Assembly: GCA_037783415.1 (NCBI GenBank)
Contig: JAZGTN010000189.1
Coordinates: 1,240,001 to 1,304,000 of the forward strand
DNA: 64,000 nt
From: Leptasterias polaris
Taxonomy: Eukaryota; Echinodermata; Asteroidea; Forcipulatida; Asteriidae
Reading direction: 5' to 3'
Part shown: positions 48,833 to 59,419 of the stretch, piece after piece
Position numbering within the stretch: the stretch's first letter is position 1
Layout of the letters: every line of letters starts with the position of its first letter
The notes under the pieces: generated by a model
The model's input: the letters and a program-made list of their open reading frames with translations, nothing else
What the model was told of the DNA's origin: nothing
Database searches by the model: none
Position numbers and translations under genes: made by a program

Positions 48833-50180
48833 TACGCCATTGTTTGATTTGGAGTGTAACTATTCAAAACATCTTTAGTACGTAAACTGCTTGGATATCA
48901 TTTTTGGCATGCTACCATTCTTGTTAAGATTCAGCCAGTATTATTGAAAGATAAAATGGCAATTTTGTGTGAGACCAGAGTCTTTTTGATTTAATTCCAG
49001 TAGCTTTTGCCACAGAAATAAGTATGAAAGAGGTTATGGTAAAATAACAGATCTGTGGCTGTCAGTTTTTGGTATGGTAATAAAAACAATTTGAAATATT
49101 AATTAATATTGGATAAATACACTAAAGACATGGTATGTCAATGGCTTTAGGAAGACACTATTTCTTCCAATCCAAGAAATGTAAATTAGAAGATATAAAA
49201 GCTAAAGTTGTAATGAGTGTTTGTTTTGTCACAAAAGGACATTTTACTGATAGCATATTTGTGTACCCTTTAGTACATGTTATGCCTGTTTCCAGGGGAA
49301 ACAAGATTGAAATTAATATCATCATTTTCATCCTTTTCAGGTATCCTTTAATCTTAAATCAGTTTGAATAAGAACCAATAATTTATTTTATACCAACTAG
49401 GTTTTTATTTGAAGATACCAACACCTTTTTGGAAAAGCACTCTAACTACCATGTCCTTAACATAATTCTATAAACATTACAGGAACACAGTTAGACTGAA
49501 TAGTTTGTTAACTAGACACATGACATCAATGTCAAAATTGAGGTATACGTTTAAACACATGAATAAATGAGAATGTAATTCTAAGGATTGGTTCAGTTTG
49601 TGATACCAGAAGTTACTCTGTGTGCTAAATGGATTGAATGTTTGACCAAAGTCTTAACATGAAGTAAAAAACCAGTCATATTATGCTTAATTAACGGTTG
49701 GTTGAAATTGCCCAAAGCATTTGAGAACTTCTAAATAAGATGCATAAAAAAGTGTGAAGTTGTCCTAAAAGCTTTTGTCAATATTGCCCCAAGTATTTGT
49801 TTGACATCTGTTGGAGATCTTTAAGGATAAGAGCAGCCTGAAACATTCACAAATGTTCATTGCATCCACAGTTATTTTCAGAGCAATACTTCCCAAAAGA
49901 AGAAGCTACACGTACCCTTGATTCTATAGTTTGGGGGGTTGATTAAGAGTGTGTTAAAACGCTTTATGACTAAAAAGAAAAATAGTCATACAAAGCAAGT
50001 TTTCTTTTGAACTTAAGTCAATCTGCAGGAATTGAATTGTTAAAGCTGTAGAGAGTCTACATGTACCTGTAAAGCCCTAATTGGTACAGGTTTTATGAAT
50101 ATCATGTCATGTAAAAACAAATTAAAGAGGACAAAATGTGTCATATTCATCGGGATATTTAGGTTGGGCGATTTGGGGAC
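48833..50180. other. Unassigned AT-rich DNA
   Basis: No exon, RNA gene or strong repeat recognised. Confidence 0.4.
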
Positions 50181-50186
50181 AAAGGC

Positions 50187-50710
50187 AGAGGTGGAGGTTT
50201 AAGGCAAGGTATTGCCTCAACAATATAAGAGAAATAAGGAAGAAGTACTGGTGGTGGTAAAGGTTGAAGGCAAAGTATTGCCTCAACATTCTATGAGATT
50301 TACAAGGAAGAAGTACAGGTTGTGGTGAAGGTCGAAAGCAAAGTACTGCCTCAACATTCTATGAGATTTACACGGAAGAAGTACAGGTTGTGGTGAAGGT
50401 TGAAGGCAACGTATTGCCTCAACATTCTATGAGATCTACAAGGAAGAAGTACAGGTTGTGGTGAAGGTCGAAAGCAAAGTACTGCCTCAACATTCTATGA
50501 GATTTACAAGGAAGAAGTACAGGTTGTGGTGAAGGTTGAAGGCAAAGTATTGCCTCAACAATCTGTGAGATTTAAAAGGAAGAAGTATAGGTGGTGGGAA
50601 AGTTTGAAGGCAAAGTATTGCCCAACGTTCTAAGAGATCAAGAAGGAAGAAGTATCTAAGTGGTAGTGAAGGTTGAAGGCAAAGTGGTGCCTCTTTATCT
50701 GGAGGATGTG
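50187..50710 (-). repeat. 68-bp tandem array D1, starting at an acceptor-like site
   Basis: The plus-strand unit is aaggttgaaggcaaagtatt, gcctcaacattctatgagat, then ttacaaggaagaagtacagg and ttgtggtg. For example, tggtgaag lies at 50323 and 50391, 68 bases apart. About 7-8 units. On the minus strand the array starts at 50698 after ttcaccacatcctccag, reading ATAAAGAGGCACCACTTTGC. The start of the related array at 56622 is similar (cttctag, ATATTGAGGCACTGC). One minus-strand frame stays open for 78 codons, but the 68-base period shifts the frame every unit, so it is not a protein repeat. Confidence 0.85.
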
Positions 50711-50907
50711 GTGAAGACATTTTCAGAGAAGCTGGTGATAGTGCATGTCTTCAAAATATTTGAAAAGTAGTAAACTGCATAGTAGTAAACTGGCTGCAAT
50801 AACAATGAGGTTATTTGACAAAAAATTGAACACATTTTGATCATCTCATTCAGAGATGGAATATTAGCTGTTTGAGATCATAGTTGTATGCTGATCTTTT
50901 ATCGATT

Positions 50908-51020
50908 TTGGGTTGAACAAAGACAAATTTACAAGAGCAGGATTTGAACCAACAACCTCCAAATTAATGTGCCGGCACTTTACCAACTGAGCTATCTAGC
51001 CCTATGTTGGCGGTGTCTCT
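50908..51020 (-). mobile_element. tRNA-derived SINE, short family (copy 2, best preserved)
   Basis: On the minus strand: leader AGAGACACCGCCAACATAGG, then GCTAGATAGCTCAGTTGGTA with a good A box, the arm region, B box GGTTCAAATCC (reverse complement near 50940-50950), and a tail ending TTTGTTCAACCC. Same family as 3838-3965 and 61469-61585. A functional tRNA is not proposed, because the anticodon stem pairs only through G-U wobbles and the same unit is dispersed with a shared non-tRNA tail. Confidence 0.8.
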
Positions 51021-51561
51021 ATTTAGTCAATCAGTGAGTTTCCCTTGTGTTTTTTTACCTGATCTTGCATCATTACATCTGAGCAAAATACATGTACATG
51101 TACATATATATCGTAATACTAAAAAGTATGTCAACTACTACATGATCAAAAGATAATGCTTGGTAGCATTATTTGGTTCTTGTGGATTGTACTACTTAGA
51201 ACCTTCAAACCATTCTCTTAAAATGACTTACAGTATGAAGTTTCAAGGTTGTCGGTGACAAATACATTTAGGATCCAACCTTTGTTTTTTCTCCTAAAAC
51301 GCAATAACATGTTGGGGTTTAGAGAACAGTATTTTATTCTATTGAACACCATTAACAATAGTTTGTGTTACATTGATCTGAACTTAAACTTTGCCATAAA
51401 TAGATGTCTTTCACTTGTTAATCCTGTGTGATACCAATAATTGGCGTATCCAATTTCAAACTGTACACTTATCTGACTTGTTCAGATTTGTGTAAGATAT
51501 TTGCTCTTCTGGATCCCCATTTATTTAACGATGTGGAGAAAACTAAACAGTTAAAACTCAC

Positions 51562-51794
51562 CTATTAAGATTCAGGCTGAAGATGATGGCCAAAGCAAGG
51601 GGTTCTTTGATGACATCACACTGGGCCTACAGTCTATGATGCTGAAATTGATCACTGTTCTGGTCTTCAGTTCATTTCAACCAGGTTTTCACAAGAACTG
51701 CTCAATCAATGTCCAAAGCTGTTGCAGAACATTCAGGCTGCTGTGACATTAATGGGTAGTAAAGAGGTTCTCTTCTATTGGCTCAATAGGCTCA
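51562..51794 (-). other. Exon-like block A of the minus-strand series
   Basis: 233 bases on the minus strand between an acceptor (ttattttgattgcag) and a donor (CTTAATAG|GTGAGT). It starts TGAGCCTATTGAGCCAATAG and includes a single CCCATTAATGTCACAGCAGC-type unit, matching the repeated unit of block B. It ends with TGATGTCATCAAAG and CTTGCTTTGGCCATCATC, mirrored in block B by TGATGTCATCAAAG and CTGCTTTGACATCAATC. The best frame (EPIEPIEENLFTTH) stops after about 15 codons, so the block is probably noncoding or a terminal piece. It is a candidate exon of an unproven transcript. Confidence 0.45.
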
Positions 51795-51875
51795 CTGCAA
51801 TCAAAATAATTCAAACAGGTTTATATTAAAATTATGACTTATAAGTGCTGTGACAAAAAAACAAATCAAAGAAAC

Positions 51876-53750
51876 CCAGCTAACAAAATGACATTCTCAC
51901 AACGTTGTAATGAAGTCAGACTTTGGTATAAGTAACATTAATTTTTAATATAGTGTTGCCAGAGCGTGTCTGTTTGGTTGTTACAAAGTTATCTTAGTAA
52001 CATTGTAGCATAGAATCTTTGTTGACTCCCTTATTTGTTTTAGAATGTAAGGCTGCAACGTAACAACTACTTTGTTGGCATGTATACTGGATGTTGCCAT
52101 GTTGTAAATAATCATTTTCAAAAGAATGTTGCAACAACATATCTTTTACCAGTACCCTGAACATTCTCACAATCTTGTGTTATTGTTTGCTAAATAAATT
52201 AATTATAGGCCTACAGTTATATTTCACGTTTTCGTTACCTGACTTCACTGCACCTGTATACTAAACATCGTAAAGCAAGTGCTACATATACAGACTGATT
52301 TCTTGACTTTGGCAGTCATGGGTGTCATTTGAATAAAAAATATTTAAGCAAAATTGCATGTTTAGTTACAATCCCGGCCATATCTTGTTGGGCCCCGCAA
52401 CTCGTTTACACCCTACTCTGCAAGCAATGAATGTTCATTGTGTGTGTACATTCTTAATATTTAAGAAGCCTTCTTTTTTCTTTTTTATTTCTTTAAACAA
52501 ATTATTTGTCCATGCTCAAATTTTTTAGACAATCCCAGCCATATCTTGTTGGACCCCTGGCCCCCGCCCCCCTTTGTTCAATAATGGCTCTAATTTCGTG
52601 GTCTGCGCTCCTAGCAACATTAAGCGGGGGAACAGGGGAGGGTATGTTTATTGTCACCTGGCCCATGCGTGACCCAAGCATTTTGGTCAGGATTGTAGTT
52701 CATAAATTTTGTTATTTTCTTGGAATATTTTAAAGGTATTTTACAACTTCTAAGCCCAATCTACTTATTTGCTTATGTGATATTTACATTGTCATGACTT
52801 TGTCATATTAAATTTTAAGTGACATGCGCGCTGCTCAATCCGGCAAGATGAGCGTATGATGTTTCAAAACTGAAACAAAAACACATTATTTTAGTAGTGT
52901 CTTTTAAACATTAAGGAGGAAGGTTTTAGCGAGGGACAAAACAGCCAAAGTGAGTATAGAAAATTCTGTCAACAGCTTGGAATGCCGCTTTATATGTAAG
53001 TGGGGGGGGGGGGGGGGGGGTAGAATCTTTCCCCTCACCGCGTACTACAGCTTGACACAATAAGTTCAATTAAATGTATTTAATGCCTAGTAACGTTCAG
53101 ATTTATCATTACATCACCATAGGGACGCTCCTCGAATGCCTATTTTATCAATGACAACCGATAAAAAAACCTAAATTAAGAACAAACATTGTTTAAGGTG
53201 TCAAACATAAGGCCTACTAATAGTTGTTAGATAAAAAAAAATCCTCCAAAATCATCGCAACGAGCTGCTTGAACTATTCAACATGATGTTCTAAACATCA
53301 CCAATGCAGACTAATACGATGCCAAGGTCAAAACATAAATACTATTGTTTTGTACCTCGTATATTGTCACAACATGATGGTAAAAACAAAGAGGCTATGT
53401 TGTGATAAAACTAAAAGGCCTGCGATGTGAATGTCACAATACACATTTGAAGGTTGAGACAACGTGGCTGTCACAACTTGAATACTATATTTTTTTTACA
53501 ACTTCAATACCATTTCAAGACAAAGTGACCACAGCAATTTAAATATTACGTTTTGATGACACTGTTGCAAAAACCTATTCACAAGTTGCTTTTAGATGAC
53601 AGTTAAAATACTACGTTGTTATAGCCTTGTATAACTGCAACCAATTTGCAACACTGCAAGTTAGTTGTGTTTTAGTCTGGTTAGGTTAGGTTTCTTCACT
53701 ATAACACAACTTCACAGTAACGTTATGATGATGTTACGTGTTTGCTGGGA
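51876..53750. mobile_element. Candidate non-autonomous DNA element with CCCAGC ends
   Basis: The left end cccagctaacaaaatgacat, then tctcacaacgttgt, resembles the reverse complement of the right end (cccagcaaacacgtaacatc, then atcataacgtta), about three-quarters identical over 33 bases. The interior has no coding frame, and holds a poly-G tract and a duplicated phrase (caatcccggccatatcttgt near 52371, repeated as caatcccagccatatcttgt near 52531). It could be one ~1.9 kb element or two solo end remnants. Confidence 0.5.
53002..53020 (+). repeat. Poly-G tract (19 G)
   Basis: Nineteen consecutive guanines, lying within the putative CCCAGC-ended element. Confidence 0.95.
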
Positions 53751-54885
53751 AAATACCAGGTGCTATTACCCAGGTGCATACACCAGGACGAGGACAGCTA
53801 ACTAAAAAAACCAAAAAAACATCTCTGTCGTTGAATATCGGTAATTTATGACACAGTAATGGGATTTAAATCAATGTCAACACATACAACTTTAACAAAA
53901 GGTCTTGTTTACTGTGTTATTATTTACTACAAATAAAAGTTAATCCAAATTTTGGTGTATGAATGGGTCACAGCATAGTCTTTGAGTGTCTTTGCCATCA
54001 TCTAAGAAGACGTAGTTCCCACTATTAGTCACGTGATAACATGTAGATATTGGTCGCACATTTAATTGCCAAACCTCAACTCATGTACTACATTTTAACT
54101 GACAAAGCATGTAAGGAAACCAGTGTCAGTTCAGATGGCGCAACATAATATGCACCACAATAATGTACACTTAGTTACATTATAATGATGCTTGAAACAC
54201 TTTGTAGGAAATCACCAGTTGAATAAAATTGTATTTTGTATTTAGTAATATAACTCATTACTATTTCAACAAGAGCAAAATACTAGATCGGGCAGACCAT
54301 TTAGACATTGAAGTTGCCCGACAAACTTACACCATTTCCCGAGCACTTGGACAAGCAATTTGCTGAGGCATATTTATGCACCCACTAATGAAGAACTACA
54401 ATGTGTCATGGACTTCTGTGGTCTTAACAACCTTGTGATTACAGACCATCTTAAAAACATCAACAAATCCATAAGCAAACAAAGTGAAGTTTAGAATCAA
54501 ACAGAATCTCAAAGATGACTACAGAAACAATGACAAGGAACCTATGAACAAAGTATGAGGGATAATCAACATTGGGTAGATGAGCAACAGTAGCCTAGAG
54601 AGCAGCAGGTAATTATGGGAGAATGAAAGAATGGACCAGAATACAAAAACACTTGGCTATTAGGAAAGGAAAACAATTCATTCAGTTAAAAACCAAGGAG
54701 GATATGTCCTCTTCCAATCCATTGGGGAGCAATGTGTCATACCCTTGGACCAACGATGCCTTCATTGTACACCTTTATAAAAAAAGAAAGAATAATCCAA
54801 TCGTGTGACAACTCTCTCTCTCTCTCTAGTAGATTGAATTGTACCCCGCTGGAATCACTGGGACCACTCCCACCACAGCCTGTCT
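53751..54885. other. Unassigned DNA
   Basis: No supported exon. The stretch 54300-54800 has short open pieces and could be eroded LINE sequence next to the remnant that follows, but no motif is clear. Confidence 0.35.
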
Positions 54886-55015
54886 TTCAAGGGTCATTAC
54901 AAACTGACCATTCTCGGATGTTGTCCACCCAGCGCATCTTTGGTCGGCCTCGGCCCACAGAACGCTGGCATCCCTCCGGCAACACCCTTGCCAGAGATCT
55001 GCTCAACTTCCTTAT
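54885..55015 (-). mobile_element. LINE C-terminal fragment, inverted
   Basis: The minus-strand frame encodes RGRPKMRWVDNIREW, a hallmark C-terminal motif of RTE-like endonuclease/reverse-transcriptase elements. It lies directly beside plus-strand RT sequence of the same type (55040-55320), so the two parts face opposite ways. This suggests an inverted insertion or a later rearrangement. Decayed and not functional. Confidence 0.7.
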
Positions 55016-55039
55016 CCACAACATCGAACATTGACAGGA

Positions 55040-55320
55040 CATCTTCCCATGCTCTCTGATGCCTTCCGTGACAGTAAGGAAGGAAAACCCATCAGACAAA
55101 GGATCTTCAACCATCTTGGTCTGCAAGCAGTAACAAAGGTGAAGGAGATAGTCATCAAAGATTTTCTCTTCAAGAATGACTGCGAACGCCACCAGAGAGC
55201 AGAAATGCAACCAGGAAGAATAGGCTCTCAGCAGCATGCGACAACTTTAGACTCACCATCAGCACCAAGAAAATTGTAGTTATGTACCAGCCGTGAACTG
55301 GAAATACACCATGCAACTGT
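55040..55320 (+). mobile_element. Decayed LINE reverse-transcriptase fragment
   Basis: On the plus strand a frame encodes MLSDAFRDSKEGKPIR, LQAVTKVKEIVIKDFLF and NDC. In related elements this block is followed by FADD, the RT catalytic box; here it appears as KNDC, so the motif is damaged. After frameshifts, other frames give a C-DNFRLTISTKK-like stretch and VVMYQP, typical of the palm region just beyond. It is a pseudogene fragment of an RTE-like element; the identification rests on the order of these motifs. Confidence 0.7.
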
Positions 55321-55324
55321 TTGA

Positions 55325-55905
55325 TGAGACAATCAATTTGAACAATAAAACAGTATATCTGTTTTCTCTGCTTGGGAATGAACAGAAGCAATTCTGAGGG
55401 CAAACTTGAGCTAAATCTGGTCCTCTCCCTAAAGATTTTAACAACCCTTGTCTAAAATCCATGACAGAAAGCCAATGTCATCACTGACTACATGTACTAC
55501 TCCAATTGTACCTTTATAAATGACAGTTTCAGCTTTAGTATTTGCGTTTTGAATTTCAGTTTTGTTGTTATTTTAGTTTTTGCTGAAATCTTTTCATTGT
55601 GACCTAGACAGAACAATATCATCATGACACAAAGAAGCAAATGCTAGCATAGCATGGATGATTTAATATGACCTCATAATATGACCTCAACATTTAACAC
55701 ATTGCTAGTTGTACTTCATATATACAGGAATGGGTTGCTGTTTCTTAGTTTGATTTGAAAGATTTCATGAATTGAGTGGGAATGTTTAGCCGGTGAAATG
55801 GTCAATAGATGACAACAATTAGAATAGATTAAAACTCATGTTCATAGGAGAGATATATATTATATTTAGACAGTATGATTAATATTTGGTTGGGCAAAGA
55901 GAATT
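55325..55905. other. Unassigned DNA
   Basis: No exon or clear repeat recognised. Confidence 0.4.
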
Positions 55906-56640
55906 ACAGTTGGTGGTGGAGGTTGAATGAAGAGTGGTGCCTCAATATTCCAACAGATTTATGAAAAAGAAAGTGTAGAAATAAAGGAGCTGTTGGAGGT
56001 TGAAGAAAAAGTAGTGGCTCAACGTTCTAACCGATTTATAAAAAAGAAAGCAAATAAATAAAGGTTGAAGGAAGAATAGTATCTCAACATTTGAACAGAT
56101 TTATGGGAAAGAAAGCATAGAAATTAGGAACTGTTGGAGGTTGAATGAAGAGTAGTGCCTCAACATTCTAACAGATTTATGGGAAAGAAAGCATAGAAAT
56201 TAGGAACTGTTGGAGGTTGAATGAAGAGTAGTGCCTCAACATTCTAACAGATTTATGAGGAAGAAAGCAAATAATTAAAGGAGCTGTTGGAAATTGAATG
56301 AAGAGTAGTACCTCACGATCTAACAGATTTATGGGAGAGAAAGCATAGAAATTAGGAACTGTTGGAGGTTGAATGAAGAGTAGTGCCTCAACATTCTAAC
56401 AGATTTATGAGGAAGAAAGCAAATAATTAAAGGAGCTGTTGGAAATTGAATGAAGAGTAGTGCCTCACGATCTAACAGATTTATGGGAAAGAAAGCATAG
56501 AAATTGGGAACTGTTGGAGGTTGAATGAAGAGTAGTGACTCAACATTTTAACAGATTTATGAGGAAAAAGCATAGAAATAATTGGGCTGCTTGAGGTTGA
56601 AGGAAAAGCAGTGCCTCAATATCTAGAAGTATTGACTAGC
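55905..56640 (-). repeat. ~76-bp tandem array D2, related to the array at 50187
   Basis: The plus-strand unit is ggaggttgaatgaagagtag, tgcctcaacattctaacaga, tttatgggaaagaaagcata and gaaattaggaactgttg (about 76 bases, for example 56135 to 56211). Around 56140-56540 units of two types alternate (gggaaagaaagcatagaaat and gaggaagaaagcaaataatt), so the array is partly dimeric. It shares gaggttgaa, agtagtgcctcaacattct and agattta...aagaa with the array at 50187-50710. On the minus strand it starts at 56622 after an acceptor-like tacttctag. Confidence 0.85.
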
Positions 56641-56644
56641 ACTA

Positions 56645-57770
56645 TCAGTTGCCAGATACAAACTGTAGTCATCAGATGATAAGATAAGACAATGTGTGCA
56701 TTCCAAAGAAAGAGAAACAGCAAAAGACAAAGAAGATGGTGTCATCTTGTTGATTTTCATGGGATTGTGAAAAACTTCATGTTCACTATCTTGCCTCACA
56801 TAGCATTTTCAAAAACACTTGTTCAATGTGCAATCCAAATGAGGCCCTTTAGTTGCTTAGCTGGATCACATTTAGATAGAAACTTAAGAAAATATGTTCA
56901 TTTGAAGAAAAAAATGAAATCAGTTGAAAGTTTTATGTACAGGCGTATAAGGGAATAAAAAGGTACGACTGTATTCACAGATTGTTTTACTTCCTTCAAG
57001 AATAAATATCACCTTGTACCAACCAAACAAATTATATTAGTGTTGTGGAATTAGTTAATTCTAAATAACAAGTGGTGGGAGGAGAGGGGGGCGGCTTCAG
57101 TTCAAGCCAGATTAAGAAAACTTGCCAATAAGGAAATAGGTTGGTGGAGTGTACATCATCAGTTAATGCATAACATCAAACCAAGCACAGAAAACTAACT
57201 CCCTTAAAAGTGGTCTGAAAAATGCCACAAGTGAGGTTATTCCAATGGAGGTTCTAAGAACCGAACAAACACAAGGCATAATACTTGTGGTATAGTAGAT
57301 CAGAATGAATGGATGAAAGAGAGAGAGATTGAGAGAGAATGATAGAGCGTGTTAAAACCTACTAACCAATGAGAGTTTTGTTTATCAGCCAAAGTCCGGA
57401 GAAAGACATGACTAACAAGTGTCTGGAAATACTGTTGTTGACCAGTAAAATCACTTTCATTCTGGGGAGCAACTGCTCTTAATTACAAGATTCAAAATGG
57501 ACTCTTGTCACCAGGCTTGTTTGGTTTGCAAGTGGTTCAAATATCTATTCATGAATGCAGGGGTCGTCGGTTTGTAACAGTGCTTATCACACATTGGAGT
57601 ACGGTAAAACCAAAATATTATTCCTTATCCCCAGTGCAAATTATTATATCTGTTAGATATGTATCCAAATAGAATACCCCAACTTGGCTCACCTACATTT
57701 ATACTGTGATGACATGTATAACTTAACCTTTGAACATGATTTGGAAGGAAAATTGCTTTCGGATCCTCTG
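56645..57770. other. Unassigned DNA
   Basis: An 88-codon plus-strand frame (56692-56958) rich in K and R is present, without splice context or a recognisable domain. It is not called a gene. Confidence 0.35.
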
Positions 57771-57772
57771 AT

Positions 57773-58139
57773 TTAAGGCACTGGTAATTGTCGAAGACCA
57801 GTACTCTCACTTGGTGTATCCCAACATATGCATAAAATAACAAACCTGTGAAAATTTGGGCTGAATTGGTCATCGAAGTTGCAAGAAAATAATGAAAGAA
57901 AAAACACCCTTGTTGCACAAATTTGTGTGCTTTCAGATGCCAATAATAAAAGGCTTCGCTGAAGTCTTTTATTATTTGAGTGAGAAATTACCTTTTTCTC
58001 AAAAAATACGTTACTTCAGAGGGAGTTGTTTCTCACAATGTTTTATACTATCAACAGCTCTCCATTGCTCGTTACCAAGTAAGTTTTTATGCTAACAATT
58101 ATTTTGAGTAATTACCAATAGTGTCCAGTGCCTTTAGGG
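57773..58139. mobile_element. Complete GGCACTGG MITE, possibly piggyBac-like
   Basis: It begins TTAAGGCACTGGTAATTGTC and ends ACCAATAGTGTCCAGTGCCT with TTAG, so the termini are inverted (GGCACTGG / CCAGTGCC) and flanked by TTAA or near-TTAA. That flanking favours a piggyBac-type mobiliser, but this is inference. The interior (ataacaaacctgtgaaaatt and following) is shared with the partial copy at 6735-6868. No transposase frame. Confidence 0.75.
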
Positions 58140-58435
58140 GTTAAATCTGTTTGTACGGTTTACTAAATGGATGGGTATTCTTTCGCTGGAAAAGATCTTT
58201 TGAATTTTGACAACAACTCCTTATTTCAACACACACCACAATGATAACCAAATTGGGTTGACCTGAACTTGAGTATCTGTCAAAAATAATGGAAATCTTT
58301 CTTTGAAATCCTGTTGAAACTAATGAATGTAGTTCCCTCAATTCATCAACAGTTATAGGACAGTGACAGTTTTCACTAGTACATGTCCATCATTAATCAG
58401 TTTTAAACAACATACTTATTAGATTGTGAACTAAC

Positions 58436-59419
58436 CTGATAAGACTCTTATTGAGGATTGATGTCAAAGCAGGAAAGTCTTTGATGACATCATGTAGCAT
58501 TACTTTTTCTGGAAGAAACTTCAGAGAAAACTTGATGACTGAAAGTTATTGACATCGAAGCACATCTGAAGCACAACAGTGTTGATTGCTCATCTCATCA
58601 GATCCAGCAAGCCAGTGATCAAATGTTCCGACTCCGACCCAGTAAGCCAGGCCAGTGTGACATCAATGAGTAACTGTTCATCTCAGACCCAACAAGCCAG
58701 GCCAGCGTGGCGTCCATGAGTGACCTCCATGAGTAATTTTTTGTCTCAGGCCCAACCAGGCCAGCGTGACATCAATGAGTAACTGTTTGTCTCAGACTCA
58801 TCAAGCCAGGGCATTGGACATCAATGAGTAAAGTGTTTGTCTCAAACCCAACAAACCAGGCCAGCGTGACATCAACGAGTAACTGTTTGTCTCAGACTCA
58901 TCAAGCCAGGGCATTGGACATCAATGAGTAAAGTGTTTGTCTCAAACCCAACAAACCAGGCCAGCGTGACATCAACGAGTAACTGTTTGTCTCAGACTCA
59001 TCAAGCCAGGGCATTGGACATCAATGAGTAAAGTGTTTGTCTCAAACCCAACAAACCAGGCCAGCGTGACATCAACGAGTAACTGTTTGTCTCAGACTCA
59101 TCAAGCCAGGCCAGTGTGATACCAATGAGTAACTGTTTGTCTCAGACTCATCAAGCCAGGGCATTGGACATCAATGAGTAAGTGTTTGTCTCAAACTCAA
59201 CAAGCCAGGCCAGCATGACATCAACGAGTAACTGTTTGTCTCAGACTAAAAAATCAAGTCCAGCGTGACATTAATGAGTGTTTGTTCATCTCAGACTCAA
59301 CAAGCCAAGGCCAGTGTGACCTCAATGAGTAATTGGTTGTCTCGTATCCAACAAGCCAGGCCAGTGTGCATAAAAGAGTAGTAGTAAAGTTGCTGTCTTT
59401 CATCAGCTCATCAGGGTCA
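58436..59419 (-). other. Exon-like block B with internal 50/100-bp array
   Basis: 984 bases on the minus strand between an acceptor (tattttgaatgcag) and a donor (CTTATCAG|GTTAGT). It starts TGACCCTGATGAGCTGATGA and ends with the same TGATGTCATCAAAG and CTGCTTTGACATC blocks as block A at 51562-51794. Where block A has one unit, block B has a tandem array (58590-59380). One frame is open for about 58 codons from the acceptor (DPDELMKDSNFTTTLLC...) and then stops within the array. It is best read as an exon duplicate enlarged by minisatellite growth; its coding role is doubtful. Confidence 0.45.
58590..59380 (-). repeat. 50-bp minisatellite with a 100-bp higher-order unit
   Basis: The plus-strand unit is about aactgtttgtctcagactca, tcaagccaggccagtgtgac, then atcaatgagt. 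Three consecutive 100-base dimers starting at 58781, 58881 and 58981 appear identical. Their first half has gggcattggacatcaatgag and their second half aaaccaggccagcgtgacat. Flanking units are more diverged, so the array has recently been homogenised at its centre. Confidence 0.9.

Noticed and set aside
50908..51020. Functional tRNA gene on the minus strand
   Set aside because: A and B boxes are good, but the anticodon stem is weak and the unit recurs with a shared non-tRNA tail at 3838 and 61469, so it is a SINE.
56692..56958. Basic 88-residue plus-strand protein
   Set aside because: No domain or splice context; K/R richness follows from A/G-rich DNA next to the array.
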